DNA of 64,000 nt from Bacillus kexueae (GTDB lineage: Bacteria > Bacillota > Bacilli > Bacillales > Aeribacillaceae). Below, piece after piece: positions 52,274 through 61,068 of this stretch. The position numbers were made by a program, and so were the translations under genes. Position 1 is the first letter of the stretch. Every line of letters begins with the position of its first letter. The stretch is from the NCBI RefSeq assembly GCF_022809095.1, contig NZ_JALAZE010000001.1:744001-808000 (forward strand), given 5' to 3'. Below the pieces are notes generated by a model. The model did no database searches. It had not been told where the DNA came from and worked only from the letters and a program-made list of their open reading frames with translations.

Positions 52274-53503
52274 TCACTTCACATTCGATTTTAACCATTC
52301 ATGAAACAGTAACAACTGTGCCTCTTTTAAAATTTGCTGCTTTTCCTCTTCTGAAAAAGAGGACAACTCCTTCCGGACAGTTGCGTGTTTCATTAAAGGC
52401 TGCAAGGCCGCTTCCATGTCATAGTGCTCAAGAACAGATTGGAGATCGGTTGTGAAAAACGATTCTTCTTTCCATAAGTGAACATCAACAGGCATCGCTT
52501 CGTTCTCTACTTTCATCAACCATGAAAACACTTGTCCGGTCTCACCTTCATTCATTAGCTCCATAAAGTCCTCCATCACGTCTTCTTTCACGAAATGTTG
52601 GTAAAGGTGAGTTACACCGACAAACCGAAGTGTGTAAAAAACCCGGTCGTGCAATTCTTTCAATTCACTTTTCACTTTCATCATGCCATCGATAAAATCG
52701 GAAAACGAGTCATACTGATCGAGCGAAATCTCTTTTTCAGTAAAGAAAATCGGCGCCGTGCTAAAAAACTGTAAATCCGCACCTGCTTTCGTTAATTCAA
52801 CGAGATACGCTCCTTTTTCTCCTTGCTCTTTTCGATGACGCCCTTGAATATTCCCTGGGTAAAGTATGACAGTTTCCTCGTTATGTAGGAGTTGACGCTT
52901 ATGAATATGACCGAGCGCCCAGTAATCAAAGCCTTTCTCCGTTAAATCTTGGACGCGAAACGGACAATACGGCTCATGCTCACTGTCACCTGCTACCGTA
53001 CCGTGCAATAGTCCGATATGAAACGGTGCATCTCCTTGCTTTACATAATAGCGACTCATATTATCAGTAACCGCTCGCTTCGGATAACTGTATCCATAAA
53101 GGTTGACAAGTGGAACCCCATCTTTCACAAACGTTTTGCGCTCCACCTTTTCATCCGAAAAAACGTGCACATTGCTCGGCAACTCTACATGAAGCGAACT
53201 ACCACCAGTAAAATCATGATTTCCATGAATGATGTATACCGGAATATTGTGATCATCCAGACGACTCATTTGCTTTTTAAAATACAATTGCGCTTTCAAA
53301 CTTCGCTCATGTTGATCATAAATATCGCCAGCGATAATGATAAAATCCACCTTTTCCGCAAGCGCTTTATCTACAATCCGTTCAAACGATTGAAACGTGC
53401 TTTCTTGTACTTGTTCAAAAATGGCTTCCGGCAATTGATTCATCCCGACTAATGGGCTATCTAAATGGAGATCGGCTGTATGGATAAATCTCACTTTTTG
53501 CAT
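52274..53503 (-). CDS. yhaO: SbcD/Mre11-like metallophosphatase YhaO
   Basis: About 409 residues with calcineurin-type motifs in order: TADLHLDSP near residue 9, IIAGDIYDQ near 57, GNHDF near 97, and GHIHKRQ near 198. Such proteins are the nuclease partner of SbcC-like ATPases. The ATG at 53503 after AAGGATGGG begins the conserved MQKVRFIHTADLHLD; the frame opens 20 codons earlier. First gene of yhaO-yhaN-MFS. Confidence 0.95.
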   Translation of the reverse strand: MQKVRFIHTADLHLDSPLVGMNQLPEAIFEQVQESTFQSFERIVDKALAEKVDFIIIAGDIYDQHERSLKAQLYFKKQMSRLDDHNIPVYIIHGNHDFTGGSSLHVELPSNVHVFSDEKVERKTFVKDGVPLVNLYGYSYPKRAVTDNMSRYYVKQGDAPFHIGLLHGTVAGDSEHEPYCPFRVQDLTEKGFDYWALGHIHKRQLLHNEETVILYPGNIQGRHRKEQGEKGAYLVELTKAGADLQFFSTAPIFFTEKEISLDQYDSFSDFIDGMMKVKSELKELHDRVFYTLRFVGVTHLYQHFVKEDVMEDFMELMNEGETGQVFSWLMKVENEAMPVDVHLWKEESFFTTDLQSVLEHYDMEAALQPLMKHATVRKELSSFSEEEKQQILKEAQLLLFHEWLKSNVK

Positions 53504-53639
53504 GCCATCCCATCCTTTTCCTTCTACTTCCTCCATTCTATCACTTGCGAGAAGCGAATGCACGTTCTGATTTAGGGTTGTTCCTGAGAATTACTAAGAT
53601 TCTCTCAAATATTTCGTTTTACACGATAGATGGAACTCC

Positions 53640-53950
53640 TTCACCATGGTTTATGGTTTTCGACCAAGCTTGGGACTGCTTCGCCCATGCTTTCTGGTTT
53701 TACGCCCAATATTGGTGTTGCTTCGCCCAACTTCGTACTGATGCCACCTTTTTTTCTAGCTTACGCCCAACTTTGACTCTGCTTCGCCCATGTTTTCTGG
53801 TTTTTCGCCCAATATTGGTGCTACTTCACCCAACTTCGTACTGATGCCACCTTTTTTTCTAGCTTACGCCCAACTTTGACTCTGCTTCGCCCAAATGTAC
53901 GTCCGTTACGCCCAAGTTTCCCGATTCCGCCAAATTCCCAGTTTCCGACC
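53640..53950. repeat. Phased array, about 21-bp period, core TTCGCCCAA
   Basis: About 14-15 units. The C of the CGCCCA core falls at 53661, 53682, 53703, 53724, (53742), 53764, 53785, 53806, 53827, (53845), 53867, 53888, 53909, then less regularly 53928 and 53946. Most intervals are exactly 21. Five units are duplicated with a 103-base offset (53682-53785 against 53785-53888). The spacer sequences vary. It fills the gap between the yhaO start and the terminator of the gene ending at 53991. Confidence 0.93.
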
Positions 53951-53962
53951 CTTATCCATAAT

Positions 53963-53986
53963 AAAAACCAGGCATTCACCTGATTT
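53963..53986 (-). terminator. Terminator of the GNAT-nitrilase gene
   Basis: Stem AATCAGG / CCTGGTT with a 6-base loop, followed by TTTATTATGG on the minus strand. The phased array begins directly beyond it. Confidence 0.8.
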
Positions 53987-53990
53987 TCCA

Positions 53991-55541
53991 TTATCCTTTT
54001 AAGTATTCAACTTTGTATACGTCGTGGCGTCGATCTTTCAACTGGCGAACGGTTCCAGATTGTCGCTGTCTGCGTAAAATTTCTAAATCGACATCGCCAA
54101 TCATCACCATTTCAATATTCGGATTCGTCTCGCCGACTATTCCGTCTCGAGCAAATTCGAAATCAGATGGCGCAAAGATGGCCGATTGAGCGTATTGAAT
54201 ATCCATGTTCTCCGTTTGCGGTAAATTCCCAACCGTTCCTGAAATGACGGTATAGATTTGATTTTCAACTGCGCGTGCTTGCGCACAGTAGCGAACGCGT
54301 AAATATCCTTGTCTGTCCTCCGTACAAAACGGGGTGAAAATAATATTCGCCCCTTTGTCAGTTGCGATTCGTGCAAGCTCTGGGAATTCGATGTCGTAAC
54401 ATATTTGAATTGCGATTTTTCCACAATCGGTATCAAATACCTTCACTGTATCTCCTGCACTAATGCCCCACCACTTTCGCTCATTCGGTGTGATGTGGAT
54501 TTTGTACTGCTTTTCAATTGTTCCGTCTCGTCTAAACAAATACGCAATATTGTAGATTTCGTCATCTTCTTCCTTAACAAAGTGGGAGCCACCTATAATA
54601 TTCACGTTATAACGAACCGCCAAATCGGTAAACAACTCAATATATTGTTCGGTAAAATCACTTAAGCGACGAACGGCTAAGCTTGGTGACTTAATATTTA
54701 AAAACGACATGAGTTGCGTCGTGAAAATTTCAGGGAATACAACGAAGTCTGATTTGGCATCGGATGCTACATCGGTAAAGTACTCGACTTGATTCGCAAA
54801 CTCTTCAAACGAATGAATCTTCCGCATCATATATTGCACGACACATATCCGCACTGGGTAGCTCGTCTTAAAGTGACGCTTCGATTGCGGGCGATAATCA
54901 ACATTATTCCACTCCATTAACGTCGCATAATTTTGCGAACGTTTGTCGTCTGGCAGATAGTTCGGATTAATACGCATGAGCGTAAACCCATTTAACAACT
55001 GAAACGACAATACAGGATCGTAAATTTTATGACGGCTGACCGCATCCACATATTCTCTCGGCGACATTTCCTCAGCATATTTAAAATAATTCGGTATGCG
55101 ACCACCGATGATAATACTCTTCAAATTCAATGTGCGAGCCAATTCTTTTCGCGCTTCATATAAGCGGTGCCCAACCTTCATTCGTCTATAATCGGGGTGC
55201 ACCATCACTTCAATCCCGTACAAATTGTATCCTTCTGGATTATGATTTGTGATATAGCCATTATCGGTTACATCATCCCATGTATGACGGTCATCATACT
55301 CATCAAAATTGATGATGAGACTCGAACAAGACCCGATTACTTTTCCTTCCAATTCAGCAACGAACTGACCTTCTGGGAAAACAGATAAATGACTTTCCAA
55401 ATGCTCCACTTTCCAAGGCTCCATCCCCGGAAAGCAAATAGCCTGCATGCGAATAATATGTTCAATGTCCTTTTTCTCCATCGGACGAATAATCATTTTC
55501 TTTTCAAACTGTGACAAATCCAATTTCTCAGCCAAAATCAT
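53991..55541 (-). CDS. yhcX: GNAT acetyltransferase / carbon-nitrogen hydrolase fusion
   Basis: 516 residues with two domains, matching B. subtilis YhcX (513). N-terminal GNAT domain (about 15-210, VMVHPDYRRMKVGHRLYEARKEL) and C-terminal nitrilase-superfamily domain (about 225-505) with the catalytic triad Glu in FVVFPEIF, Lys in EKQYKIHITPNE and Cys in IAIQICYDIEFPE. The physiological substrate is unknown; an amidase-coupled acyl transfer is a guess. ATG behind GAAGGAG. Confidence 0.95.
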   Translation of the reverse strand: MILAEKLDLSQFEKKMIIRPMEKKDIEHIIRMQAICFPGMEPWKVEHLESHLSVFPEGQFVAELEGKVIGSCSSLIINFDEYDDRHTWDDVTDNGYITNHNPEGYNLYGIEVMVHPDYRRMKVGHRLYEARKELARTLNLKSIIIGGRIPNYFKYAEEMSPREYVDAVSRHKIYDPVLSFQLLNGFTLMRINPNYLPDDKRSQNYATLMEWNNVDYRPQSKRHFKTSYPVRICVVQYMMRKIHSFEEFANQVEYFTDVASDAKSDFVVFPEIFTTQLMSFLNIKSPSLAVRRLSDFTEQYIELFTDLAVRYNVNIIGGSHFVKEEDDEIYNIAYLFRRDGTIEKQYKIHITPNERKWWGISAGDTVKVFDTDCGKIAIQICYDIEFPELARIATDKGANIIFTPFCTEDRQGYLRVRYCAQARAVENQIYTVISGTVGNLPQTENMDIQYAQSAIFAPSDFEFARDGIVGETNPNIEMVMIGDVDLEILRRQRQSGTVRQLKDRRHDVYKVEYLKG

Positions 55542-56000
55542 TCACTCCTTCGTCTCTTCCCTTTTCTTTACCCTTATCATGTGAGTTTTAAACTCATTCA
55601 TGTTGGCGTCGTCATACAAATATTTTATCAAAATTAAATGAATGTTTTGAATATCATTCATGGACAAAGAAGTTGAATACTTTGGTATAATTTACATAAA
55701 TGTGTATTTGTTTTCAAACGGCCTAATTAGGTCCAATTATGTACTTAGCTGATTAAACGACGGGACGGCAATTTATGTACAGACTATTTTTATAATCTAT
55801 AATCCTATTAATATTTAACGTTTACAGATATGTCTCTTATCTAATGGAAGACTCTTCAAACATTTATCATATTATTATGGCAATAGCTAATGGATTAGGA
55901 TTATTCTTACTCTGTGTCCAAATATACATCCACAGACGAAAAAAAGATTGAAAATTTATGGTTCCTAGATTCATTTATTTATCTTAAGGGAGGGAAAACG
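55542..56000. other. Long intergenic region without recognised gene
   Basis: AT-rich DNA between divergent genes. The only structure noted is an inverted repeat ATGAATG-N10-CATTCAT at 55638-55661. Promoters for both genes presumably lie here, but no convincing pair could be assigned. Confidence 0.5.
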
Positions 56001-56351
56001 GTGCATCAATCTATTTTCATTTTCTTATTCTCGATCCTATTTGTAGCAGGATGTACAAAAATAGATTCGTTTGAAGGAAAAATCGAACAGGTTAGGAATG
56101 GCGAACTACTAGTCGGTTGTAATCACTTGCTGGATGAAACGAGTAACCATAGTTCAGACGATGTTCTCTACACTTGCCAAGTTGAAACGACAGACGAAAC
56201 GGTGGTAAAAGACTTACATGGGGAAGCAATCAATCTAGAAAACTTAACGATAGGTGATCGAATCCACATTGTTCTTGTGGAGCCAGAAAGAATAAATAAA
56301 AATTCGGAAAGTCGAAAGGTCGTCGCGAAAGAAATTAGTTTAGTGGAGTAA
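56001..56351 (+). CDS. Small lipoprotein of unknown function
   Basis: About 116 residues from a GTG behind AAGGGAGGG. Signal peptide with lipobox FVAGC (Cys about 17), then a compact beta-rich domain (FEGKIEQVRNGELLVGC, LTIGDRIHIVLVEPERI). The IEQVRNGELLV start resembles small OB-like Bacillus lipoproteins such as DUF3221 proteins, but the assignment is weak. The frame is open upstream to 55914 without a ribosome site. Confidence 0.8.
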   Translation: MHQSIFIFLFSILFVAGCTKIDSFEGKIEQVRNGELLVGCNHLLDETSNHSSDDVLYTCQVETTDETVVKDLHGEAINLENLTIGDRIHIVLVEPERINKNSESRKVVAKEISLVE

Positions 56352-56421
56352 TGGAGGTCGATGATTTTTTGACATTCCGCTATTTAGGCTACAGTCCCAA
56401 ATACAAGTGTCTATATCCAAA

Positions 56422-56457
56422 AGAAGAGACCAGATCTAGTTTTATCTGGTCTCTTCG
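56422..56457. terminator. Bidirectional terminator
   Basis: A 12-bp perfect stem (AAGAGACCAGAT / ATCTGGTCTCTT) with an 8-base loop, between the lipoprotein gene and the convergent yhaP. Confidence 0.85.
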
Positions 56458-56509
56458 TCATGTCGTTATTTCAAGTTCAAGTGTTTCTCGATCAAAAAAG
56501 GTTTCTTCT

Positions 56510-57754
56510 TTAATCCTCTTTCGTCAGCTGCATCGCTTTTTTTATGTCTTTAAATGACGATGTCTTGCCGTATAATAGCACACCGCCCTTGTATACTTTT
56601 GCACCGAACCATGTGAATAAAAGGATTGTGCCAATTAACAGAGCAATCGAAAGGGCAATTTCCCACGCTGGGACGTGCACCATTCCGACGCGTAAAAACA
56701 TGATCATCGGAGTGAAAAATGGAATAAACGATGTGATTTTTATAAACGATGCTTCTGGCGTTGATAGACCGAACATCGCAATCATAAAAGCGGCGACGAT
56801 CACAAATGTAAGTGGTGTAATCAATTGCTGCACATCTTCTATTTTCGAAACGAGTGATCCTAAAAATGCGGCTAATGTTGAATAAAGGAAATAGCCTAGT
56901 ACAAAGAAGATGATGGCATAAACAAAGGTTTGGATTGGCACTTCATTAAATTGTAAAAAGCCTCCGATCCCAATTCCATTTTCACTGTTTAGCTTCATCG
57001 ACGTAAAACCAACGGATGCGATGAGTAAGAACTGTGTCAAGCTTAATAAGGCAATTCCGAAGATTTTCGCAAACATTTGTTGAATGGGTGACATGCTTGA
57101 AACGAGAATTTCCATTATGCGCGAAGATTTTTCGTTCGCGACTTCCATCGCAATCATGTTGGCGTACAGGATGACCGCAAAATAAATGACAAATAACAAC
57201 ACATAAACAAGACCTCTTGCTTGGTTTAACTCTTCTTCTGATTTTGCGGTGTCAAGTAAAGCCACTTTTTCAATTTCAACTGGCGCATACAACTGTTGAA
57301 GCTTGGCAGCATCAATTCCTAATTGTTGCGTACCAATAGCGAGTTTCATTTGTTGAAGCGATTGTTCAATCGCCTGTTGAATATCCGATTCTGTCATCGA
57401 TTTCGAATAATAAGACGCCGTTGGCAACCCTTCTTCGTCGACATTTAGGATAAGATAGCCGTTAATCTCATCTTGAAGAACGTCTTCCTCAAGCTCCCCT
57501 TCTCCTTTGTCACTCTGTTTCACGTCTATGCCTTCAAAAATGGACATTTGTTGTTCAAAGAAAGGATACAGCTGATTCGATTCATCAATGACGACTATTT
57601 CTTTTGTTTCATCGCTATCAAATAATGAAATGATACGTTCAAGATTTGATAAACCTACAATAAAAAGCAAGGTTATGACCGTTGAAATGATAAACGATTT
57701 ACTTTTCAGTTTCGAAAAGTATGTATGGCCGAGCATAATCCAAAACTTATTCAT
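56510..57754 (-). CDS. yhaP: ABC-2 type permease YhaP (NatB-like)
   Basis: About 414 residues: an N-terminal helix (about 20-38), a large outer domain (about 40-165) and five to six C-terminal helices, the NatB/ABC2_membrane_3 layout, with the EKSSRIMEILVSSMSP signature near 210. It is the membrane half of an exporter with YhaQ; sodium extrusion has been suggested for the family. The ATG at 57754 lies 8 bases after AAGGTAGG and overlaps the end of yhaQ. Confidence 0.93.
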   Translation of the reverse strand: MNKFWIMLGHTYFSKLKSKSFIISTVITLLFIVGLSNLERIISLFDSDETKEIVVIDESNQLYPFFEQQMSIFEGIDVKQSDKGEGELEEDVLQDEINGYLILNVDEEGLPTASYYSKSMTESDIQQAIEQSLQQMKLAIGTQQLGIDAAKLQQLYAPVEIEKVALLDTAKSEEELNQARGLVYVLLFVIYFAVILYANMIAMEVANEKSSRIMEILVSSMSPIQQMFAKIFGIALLSLTQFLLIASVGFTSMKLNSENGIGIGGFLQFNEVPIQTFVYAIIFFVLGYFLYSTLAAFLGSLVSKIEDVQQLITPLTFVIVAAFMIAMFGLSTPEASFIKITSFIPFFTPMIMFLRVGMVHVPAWEIALSIALLIGTILLFTWFGAKVYKGGVLLYGKTSSFKDIKKAMQLTKED

Positions 57755-58646
57755 ATGAGGCACCTACCTTTTCAATGAAGATATCATTAAGCGATGGTTC
57801 TTCGAGTGAAAATTTTCGGATAAACCCTCTTCCATTAAGCGCCTCAAAGATTGATTGTGAAATGTCCTCCCGTTCAATTTGAAGCTCAATTCCTGCTGGT
57901 GTTTTCTTCGATTTTGTCACACCAGGGAGTTCAGCTAAATAGCCAACATCGAAATCGGCGTGAACTGTCACATTTTTCTTTCCAAATGAACGTTTGATCT
58001 CTTTTAACGAGCCGTGAACGACCGGCTGCCCTTTATGCATGATACATAAATATTGGCAGAGCTCTTCTACATGCTCCATCCGGTGACTGGAGAAAACAAT
58101 AGACGTTCCTTTTTCTTTTAATTCAATAACCGCTTCTTTTAACAATTCAACGTTAACAGGATCCAGTCCACTGAATGGCTCATCTAAAATGAGCAACTTT
58201 GGCTTATGAAGGACCGCGGTTATAAACTGAATTTTTTGTTGGTTCCCTTTTGATAGCTCCTCAACTTTCTTGTTCGCGTACTCAGGTACTTTAAACCGCT
58301 CAAGCCAATACTCCATCTCTCTTTGGATTGTTTGTTTATCCATTCCTTTTAATCGTCCTAAATAAATAAGTTGATCTTTCACTTTCAACTTCGGGTAAAG
58401 CCCTCTTTCTTCCGGCAAATACCCGATTTGTTCGCTATTACTGTAATTAATAGCCTTTCCACCCCACGTAATACGACCAGATGTAGGTGACAGCAACCCT
58501 AATATCATTCGGAAAGTGGTAGTCTTTCCGGCACCGTTTGCCCCTAAAAACCCGAAGATTTCATTCTTTGGAATTTCAATGGACAAATTGTTGACCGCTG
58601 TAAAATCGCCAAAATTCTTCGTAACCTGTTCAAGTTTAACAGTCAT
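57747..58646 (-). CDS. yhaQ: ABC transporter ATPase YhaQ (NatA-like)
   Basis: 299 residues with Walker A GANGAGKTT, signature LSKGNQQKI, Walker B LLILDEP and a C-terminal DUF4162-like domain (about 215-299), as in NatA-type exporters. ATG behind GAGGAGG. First gene of yhaQ-yhaP, coupled by overlap. Confidence 0.94.
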   Translation of the reverse strand: MTVKLEQVTKNFGDFTAVNNLSIEIPKNEIFGFLGANGAGKTTTFRMILGLLSPTSGRITWGGKAINYSNSEQIGYLPEERGLYPKLKVKDQLIYLGRLKGMDKQTIQREMEYWLERFKVPEYANKKVEELSKGNQQKIQFITAVLHKPKLLILDEPFSGLDPVNVELLKEAVIELKEKGTSIVFSSHRMEHVEELCQYLCIMHKGQPVVHGSLKEIKRSFGKKNVTVHADFDVGYLAELPGVTKSKKTPAGIELQIEREDISQSIFEALNGRGFIRKFSLEEPSLNDIFIEKVGASYE

Positions 58647-58757
58647 TTTGTTCCTCCTCTCAATATGGTATTACGTTTTATGTTAGCAAGATGTTTCAAG
58701 AAAGCAGGATTTTCCGAACAAATATTGAAATACTAAAGTGGGGAAGGAGGATAACAT

Positions 58758-58943
58758 ATGGCAACTTATACATTAACGGTCTTTAGCAAATCAGGGGAAA
58801 CCTTGCTTGATGAAACATTTGAAGCAGCAAATGAACAAGAAGCTAAAAAAATTGGCACGGAAAAACTACGTGAGCACAACTATTTAGAAACGACGCACCG
58901 TTGTACATCTTCTGCTGGTAAGCTCATATTATTTCACCGTTAA
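58758..58943 (+). CDS. yhzD: YhzD-like small protein
   Basis: 61 residues starting MATYTLTVFSKSGETLLDETFEA and ending RCTSSAGKLILFHR. From memory this fits the YhzD-like family, which lies in this neighbourhood in B. subtilis. A beta-strand/helix mini-domain without membrane helix; function unknown. GGAAGGAGG precedes the ATG and a strong terminator follows. Confidence 0.85.
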   Translation: MATYTLTVFSKSGETLLDETFEAANEQEAKKIGTEKLREHNYLETTHRCTSSAGKLILFHR

Positions 58944-58980
58944 ACACCCATCAGCGGTCTCCGCTGACGGGTGTTTTTAA
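58943..58980 (+). terminator. Terminator of yhzD
   Basis: A 15-bp, slightly imperfect stem (AACACCCATCAGCGG / CCGCTGACGGGTGTT) followed by TTTAATTT. Confidence 0.92.
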
Positions 58981-58994
58981 TTTGGTTTTCACGC

Positions 58995-59777
58995 TTATTT
59001 CCCACTAAATTCCGGCTTTCTTTTTTCTAAAAACGCTTGAATTCCTTCACGATGATCAGCGGACATCCGCATTTCCTCTTGGAATGCCGCTTCTAATTGT
59101 AGCGTTTGTTTTAACGTCGATTCATTCGCTGCTTTGAGAACTTTTTTCGTTGCAATCATCGCTTTTAATGGACGCTTCGAAAGCGTTTCTTTCACCAATT
59201 CAATTTTCTCTTCTACTGATTGTTGGAACGTTCCATCAATGAGACCCATTTTCTCCGCTTCAGCCGCTTTATATGTCTTCCCTTCCCAAATGACTTGCTT
59301 CGCTTTCACTTCCCCTAATCGCTGTGCCATGAAGTAGTGACCACCGCCGTCAGGGATGAGACCAATATTAATGAAATTCATCGCTACTTTCGCTTCTTCG
59401 TGTGCATACACGACATCAGAAGCTAAGGCAAAGCTTAAGCCAAGTCCCGCAGCCGCCCCATGAATCACACTTACCGTCACGGCTGGCAATTGGGATAAGC
59501 GCACCGTCATTTCCTCAATTAGACCCATGATATACGAAAAACCTTCGTTGTGATCAGATTGGAGCATCGTTTTGATGTCGCCACCTGCCGAAAACGCACG
59601 GCCAGCTCCCGAGATAAAGACCATCGGTACGCCTGAATTTTCAATAATCGATAGCGCTTGATTGATTTCCTTCAACATTTGTTCATCCATCGCATTCATC
59701 GACTCTGGACGATGAAACTGTAAATGCGCATGCTTTTCATCCATAAATAAATGTAACGTTTGAAAATTTTCTCCCAT
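58995..59777 (-). CDS. yhaR: Enoyl-CoA hydratase/isomerase family protein
   Basis: About 260 residues of the crotonase fold. Oxyanion-hole segments MVFISGAGRAFSAGGDIKTML (about 50-70) and IHGAAAGLGLSFALASD (about 100-117). It probably hydrates enoyl-CoA in fatty acid breakdown. The frame opens at 59831, but the ATG at 59777 with AAGGGGGA is the real start. Two TGAAT...ATTCA dyads upstream suggest FadR-type control, as for lcfB. Confidence 0.93.
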   Translation of the reverse strand: MGENFQTLHLFMDEKHAHLQFHRPESMNAMDEQMLKEINQALSIIENSGVPMVFISGAGRAFSAGGDIKTMLQSDHNEGFSYIMGLIEEMTVRLSQLPAVTVSVIHGAAAGLGLSFALASDVVYAHEEAKVAMNFINIGLIPDGGGHYFMAQRLGEVKAKQVIWEGKTYKAAEAEKMGLIDGTFQQSVEEKIELVKETLSKRPLKAMIATKKVLKAANESTLKQTLQLEAAFQEEMRMSADHREGIQAFLEKRKPEFSGK

Positions 59778-59815
59778 AGTGATTCCCCCTTCTTCTTCAT
59801 TACACGTATAAATTC

Positions 59816-59830
59816 TGAATTTACCATTCA
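59816..59830. promoter_or_regulatory. Secondary TGAAT-N5-ATTCA dyad upstream of yhaR
   Basis: The dyad TGAATTTACCATTCA lies 39 bases before the yhaR start and 26 bases from the main FadR-like site. It may be a second half-strength operator. Confidence 0.4.
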
Positions 59831-59856
59831 TTATCCTTCTAAGAAGGCTGAAAAAA

Positions 59857-59874
59857 TGAATGGATATTCATTTT
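59857..59874. promoter_or_regulatory. FadR-like operator of yhaR
   Basis: The 18 bases from TGAATGG to TCATTTT match about 14 positions of the FadR consensus TGAATGAMTARTCATTCA. It begins directly downstream of a minus-strand TATAAT (59880-59875), that is at the expected start point. Confidence 0.55.
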
Positions 59875-59967
59875 ATTATAAAAAAACAAGCTGTATGCGT
59901 TGTCTGAAAGAGATTGACAAAGGGGTATAATAATGTAATAGAGACAACTATAAAGAAGGGGACTGCT

Positions 59968-61008
59968 ATGAGAAAATGGAATTTCGTTGGAGGTAGAGTT
60001 TTAAAAACAGGAATTGCCGTACTCATTACGGTTTTTATTTGCCAACATTTTAACTTGCCGACAATCTTTGCGGTCATTACTGCGATTGTAACCATTGAAC
60101 CGACGGCCCACGATTCGATTAAAAAAGGCATCATCCGCTTTCCTGCTTCCACCATCGGCTCAGCTTATGCCATGACCTTTACCTATTTACTCGATCATTC
60201 CCCACTTTCATACGCTTTATCGGCCATGTTCACGATTGTAACATGTCAAAAACTGCGCCTTGAAGCGGGTACGCTCGTTGCCACCATTACGGCTGTCGCG
60301 ATGATTCCCGTTACAGACGACCATTATCTTTATGCCTTTTTTACAAGATTAATGACTACGTCTGTTGGCATTATCGTTTCTACTTTCGTCAATTTCTTCT
60401 TAATCCCACCGAACTATTCAAAAACGGTATCGAAGCAAATCCATACGTTGTTTATGGAAGTAGCGGATTTATTAGACCATCGCCTCCAAGAGTGGCTTGG
60501 CGATCATTCCAAACAAAAAGCGACCTTACGTGCGTTTGAACGTCTAACGGAAGACTTAAAAAAGACATACACTCTCATGAACTACCAACAACAAGACTGG
60601 AAATATCACAAACATACAAAAGAAGAAATGCGGACCTTTCATTATAATCAAAAGAAGCTGACGATATTACAACAGATTCATTACCATTTAGGTAATTTAT
60701 TGTACGCACCCGTTGACCGCCATGAATGGTCCAACGAAGAGCGTATCTTAATTCAACAAACCATCGAATCCATTGCAACTATTTTAAAAGACCATTGTCA
60801 CTCCATTTCAACGGAGCATTATGCACTCATAGAAAAACTGGATAGCCATTTTTGGACGTACAAACATGATTTATCAAATGTGAAACCAGCCAAATACCAT
60901 CATCACTTTCATCCAAAATGTGTGGTCCTATTCGAGCTTCTTTCCATTCACGATATGATTGAAGAGCTAAAACCGATTTGCTCAAAATCAAGGAATGTGA
61001 CGATGTAA
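59968..61008 (+). CDS. Aromatic acid exporter family protein (FUSC/DUF939)
   Basis: About 346 residues from the ATG at 59968 (behind GAAGGGG; the frame opens 18 codons earlier). Four to five N-terminal helices (about 10-150) with the ArAE-type segments RVLKTGIAVLIT and FAVITAIVTIEPT, then a cytosolic helical C-terminal domain rich in His and Lys. It resembles the YqjA/YgaE group of Bacillus; the substrate is unknown. A promoter-like TTGACA-N16-TAATAG lies at 59914-59941. Confidence 0.88.
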   Translation: MRKWNFVGGRVLKTGIAVLITVFICQHFNLPTIFAVITAIVTIEPTAHDSIKKGIIRFPASTIGSAYAMTFTYLLDHSPLSYALSAMFTIVTCQKLRLEAGTLVATITAVAMIPVTDDHYLYAFFTRLMTTSVGIIVSTFVNFFLIPPNYSKTVSKQIHTLFMEVADLLDHRLQEWLGDHSKQKATLRAFERLTEDLKKTYTLMNYQQQDWKYHKHTKEEMRTFHYNQKKLTILQQIHYHLGNLLYAPVDRHEWSNEERILIQQTIESIATILKDHCHSISTEHYALIEKLDSHFWTYKHDLSNVKPAKYHHHFHPKCVVLFELLSIHDMIEELKPICSKSRNVTM

Positions 61009-61031
61009 TACAGACTGTTCAGATCCCATAG

Positions 61032-61062
61032 AAAAAGCCTCCAACATTCATTGGAGGCTTAT
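61032..61062. terminator. Bidirectional terminator (exporter / hemZ)
   Basis: Stem AAGCCTCCAA / TTGGAGGCTT with a 6-base loop, between two convergent genes. Confidence 0.9.
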
Positions 61063-61068
61063 CTGCAC

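Noticed and set aside
53640-53950. Protein-coding repeat on the plus strand (frame 53545-53844)
   Set aside because: The frame arises from the same 21-base periodicity, lacks a ribosome site and stops inside the array.
55638-55661. FadR operator upstream of yhcX
   Set aside because: The arms ATGAATG/CATTCAT are present, but the spacing (10 bases) does not fit the 18-mer consensus, and the gene is not a fatty-acid gene.
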